Source: Pseudomonas piscis (GTDB taxonomy: Bacteria > Pseudomonadota > Gammaproteobacteria > Pseudomonadales > Pseudomonadaceae). Taken from it: 64,000 nt of DNA. How positions within the stretch are numbered: position 1 is the stretch's first letter; every line of letters starts with the position of its first letter. Below are positions 62,871-64,000 of this stretch, one piece after another. The stretch covers positions 124,001-188,000 of the forward strand of contig NZ_WHUV01000002.1 in NCBI RefSeq assembly GCF_009380155.1, in the 5' to 3' direction. The notes beneath the pieces are model-generated. The model ran no database searches. It saw nothing but the letters and a program-made list of their open reading frames with translations, and was not told the DNA's origin. Made by a program: the position numbers and the translations under genes.

Positions 62871-62884
62871 GGAAAAAATATTCC
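62871..62884. promoter_or_regulatory. Candidate IolR operator
   Basis: GGAAAAAATATTCC fits GGAA-N6-TTCC, the published site of RpiR-type IolR in Sinorhizobium (established family knowledge). It lies in the 308-base region between iolR and iolC, which otherwise holds an AT-rich promoter core and no gene. Confidence 0.6.
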
Positions 62885-63007
62885 ATGTAAAAAAATTTAG
62901 AATAAATATTGATCTGACAGTGAAAGCCGTTCTAGTCTGCACCCACCAAGAGTGCTTGCCGAGGAACCGGCGGCAGGCAGCGGCTGATAACAATAACAGG
63001 AGCCAGC

Positions 63008-64000
63008 ATGGGCCAGGACCGCTTTGCCAGTGGGCGTCAATTGGATCTGATCTGCCTCGGACGCCTGGGCGTCGACCTCTACGCGCAGCAAGTGGGGGCC
63101 CGCCTGGAAGATGTCGCCAGTTTTGCCAAATACCTTGGCGGCTCGTCCGCCAACATCGCCTTCGGTACCGCGCGCCTGGGCCTGAAGTCGGCGATGCTGA
63201 CGCGGGTCGGCGACGACCACATGGGGCGCTTCCTGCTGGAGTCGTTGCAGCGCGAAGGCTGCGACACCCGCGCCGTGCGGGTCGATGCCGAGCGGCTGAC
63301 GGCCCTGGTCCTGCTGGGCCTCAAGGACCGCGAGAGTTTTCCCCTGGTGTTCTATCGCGAGAACTGCGCCGACATGGCCCTGACCGCCGAGGACATCGAC
63401 GAGGCCTTCATCGCTTCCAGCAAGGCGCTGCTGATCACCGGCACGCATTTTTCCAGCGACCAGGTCTACCGCGCTAGCATCCAGGCCCTCGACTATGCCG
63501 AGCGCCATGGGGTGCGGCGAGTGCTGGACATCGACTATCGGCCAGTGCTCTGGGGCCTGGCGGCCAAGGCCGATGGCCAGACCCGCTTCGTCGCCGACCG
63601 CCAGGTCAGCCAGCATGTGCAGGGCATCCTGCCGCGCTTCGAATTGATCGTCGGCACCGAGGAGGAATTCCTGATTGCCGGGGGCGAGCCGGATTTGCTG
63701 GCGGCCCTGCGCCGGGTGCGCGAGCTGACGACCGCGACCCTGGTGGTCAAGCTCGGCCCCAGGGGCTGCACGGTGATCCATGGGGCCATTCCCGGCCATC
63801 TGGAGGACCTGCAGGTGCACCAGGGCGTGCAGGTCGAGGTGCTGAACGTGCTGGGCGCCGGCGATGCGTTCATGTCCGGCTTCCTCAGTGGCTGGCTGGA
63901 GGGGGCGGACGATGAGCGCTGCTGCCAGCTGGCCAATGCCTGCGGCGCCCTGGTGGTCTCGCGCCATGCCTGTGCCCCGGCGATGCCGACCCGTGCCGAG
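63008..64000 (+). CDS. iolC: IolC: 5-dehydro-2-deoxygluconokinase (3' end beyond window)
   Basis: The start MGQDRFASGRQLDLICLGR at 63008 has AGGAG upstream. The visible 331 residues form a PfkB-type sugar kinase: VDLYAQQVGARLEDVASFAK, GGSSANIAFGTARLGLKS, and the ATP/anion-hole motif VLNVLGAGDAFMSGFLSG. It phosphorylates 5-dehydro-2-deoxygluconate in myo-inositol breakdown. In Pseudomonas the protein is often longer through an added aldolase-like domain, which cannot be seen here. AACAATAA occurs 12 bases before the start. Confidence 0.92.
   Translation, partial: MGQDRFASGRQLDLICLGRLGVDLYAQQVGARLEDVASFAKYLGGSSANIAFGTARLGLKSAMLTRVGDDHMGRFLLESLQREGCDTRAVRVDAERLTALVLLGLKDRESFPLVFYRENCADMALTAEDIDEAFIASSKALLITGTHFSSDQVYRASIQALDYAERHGVRRVLDIDYRPVLWGLAAKADGQTRFVADRQVSQHVQGILPRFELIVGTEEEFLIAGGEPDLLAALRRVRELTTATLVVKLGPRGCTVIHGAIPGHLEDLQVHQGVQVEVLNVLGAGDAFMSGFLSGWLEGADDERCCQLANACGALVVSRHACAPAMPTRAE

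Overview
The window is GC-rich bacterial chromosome, most consistent with a fluorescent Pseudomonas of the P. protegens / P. chlororaphis / P. fluorescens type. The pointers are an MvaT/MvaU-family H-NS analogue, an ada-alkB-2OG oxygenase block, arginine:pyruvate transaminase AruH, 4-hydroxyphenylpyruvate dioxygenase and IolC with its RpiR-type regulator, all with typical Pseudomonas protein sequences. No rRNA, tRNA, CRISPR array, intact prophage or complete insertion sequence was recognised. Species assignment is inference; nothing was searched.

Region 1 (1-6.7 kb) holds a partial nitronate monooxygenase gene, a GyrI-like protein, the alkylation-repair block (ada, alkB, a second 2OG-Fe(II) oxygenase), small hypothetical proteins, a lipoprotein and a tsdBA-like thiosulfate dehydrogenase operon. 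Region 2 (6.7-16.3 kb) is mostly core: galU, gor, ahpC, ahpF, gloA and an mvaU/mvaV-like gene. A divergent pair encoding a KfrA-like coiled-coil DNA-binding protein and a solitary tyrosine recombinase sits between gor and ahpC. Region 3 (16.4-30.4 kb) is a mixed accessory stretch: an EAL phosphodiesterase, LysR/DMT and LysR/SDR pairs, hppD, hpaR, rarD, an aldo-keto reductase, and an MFS transporter/cdaR/glycerate kinase module for sugar diacid or glycerate use.

Region 4 (30.5-54.4 kb) is a large aromatic and alcohol catabolic block. The homoprotocatechuate meta-cleavage operon (hpaG1-G2-E-D-F-X-H-I) runs on the minus strand with hpaA divergent. The monooxygenase genes hpaBC that feed it lie about 14 kb away. 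Between them sit a DUF1176 gene, an uncharacterised operon (GMC oxidoreductase, OprB-like porin, zinc alcohol dehydrogenase, MFS transporter, dihydroxyacetophenone-dioxygenase-like cupin, with a divergent AraC regulator) and a second unit (LuxR regulator, outer-membrane channel-like protein, MFS transporter, class II HDAC-like amidohydrolase). hppD and hpaR at 20-22 kb belong functionally to the same tyrosine/4-hydroxyphenylacetate theme: the region upstream of hpaR and the hpaG1/hpaA intergenic region share an almost identical palindrome, a likely HpaR operator. Many translation starts in this block carry an AAnAAnAA motif expected for Hfq/Crc catabolite repression.

Region 5 (54.7-64 kb) holds a chemoreceptor, aruH, a Bcr/CflA-type drug transporter, a MocR-type regulator, a DHH phosphoesterase with a tiny DUF7660-like partner, and the beginning of a myo-inositol locus (RpiR-type iolR, then iolC cut by the window edge).

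The main non-coding curiosity is a family of three 140-158 bp intergenic elements with terminal inverted repeats (30.4, 35.0 and 47.6 kb). Each starts immediately after a stop codon, and one copy has different but still mutually complementary ends. Other long palindromes lie at 28.99 and 33.94 kb. Functions below are assigned from recognisable sequence motifs and family knowledge; residue positions are counted by eye and should be taken as close approximations.
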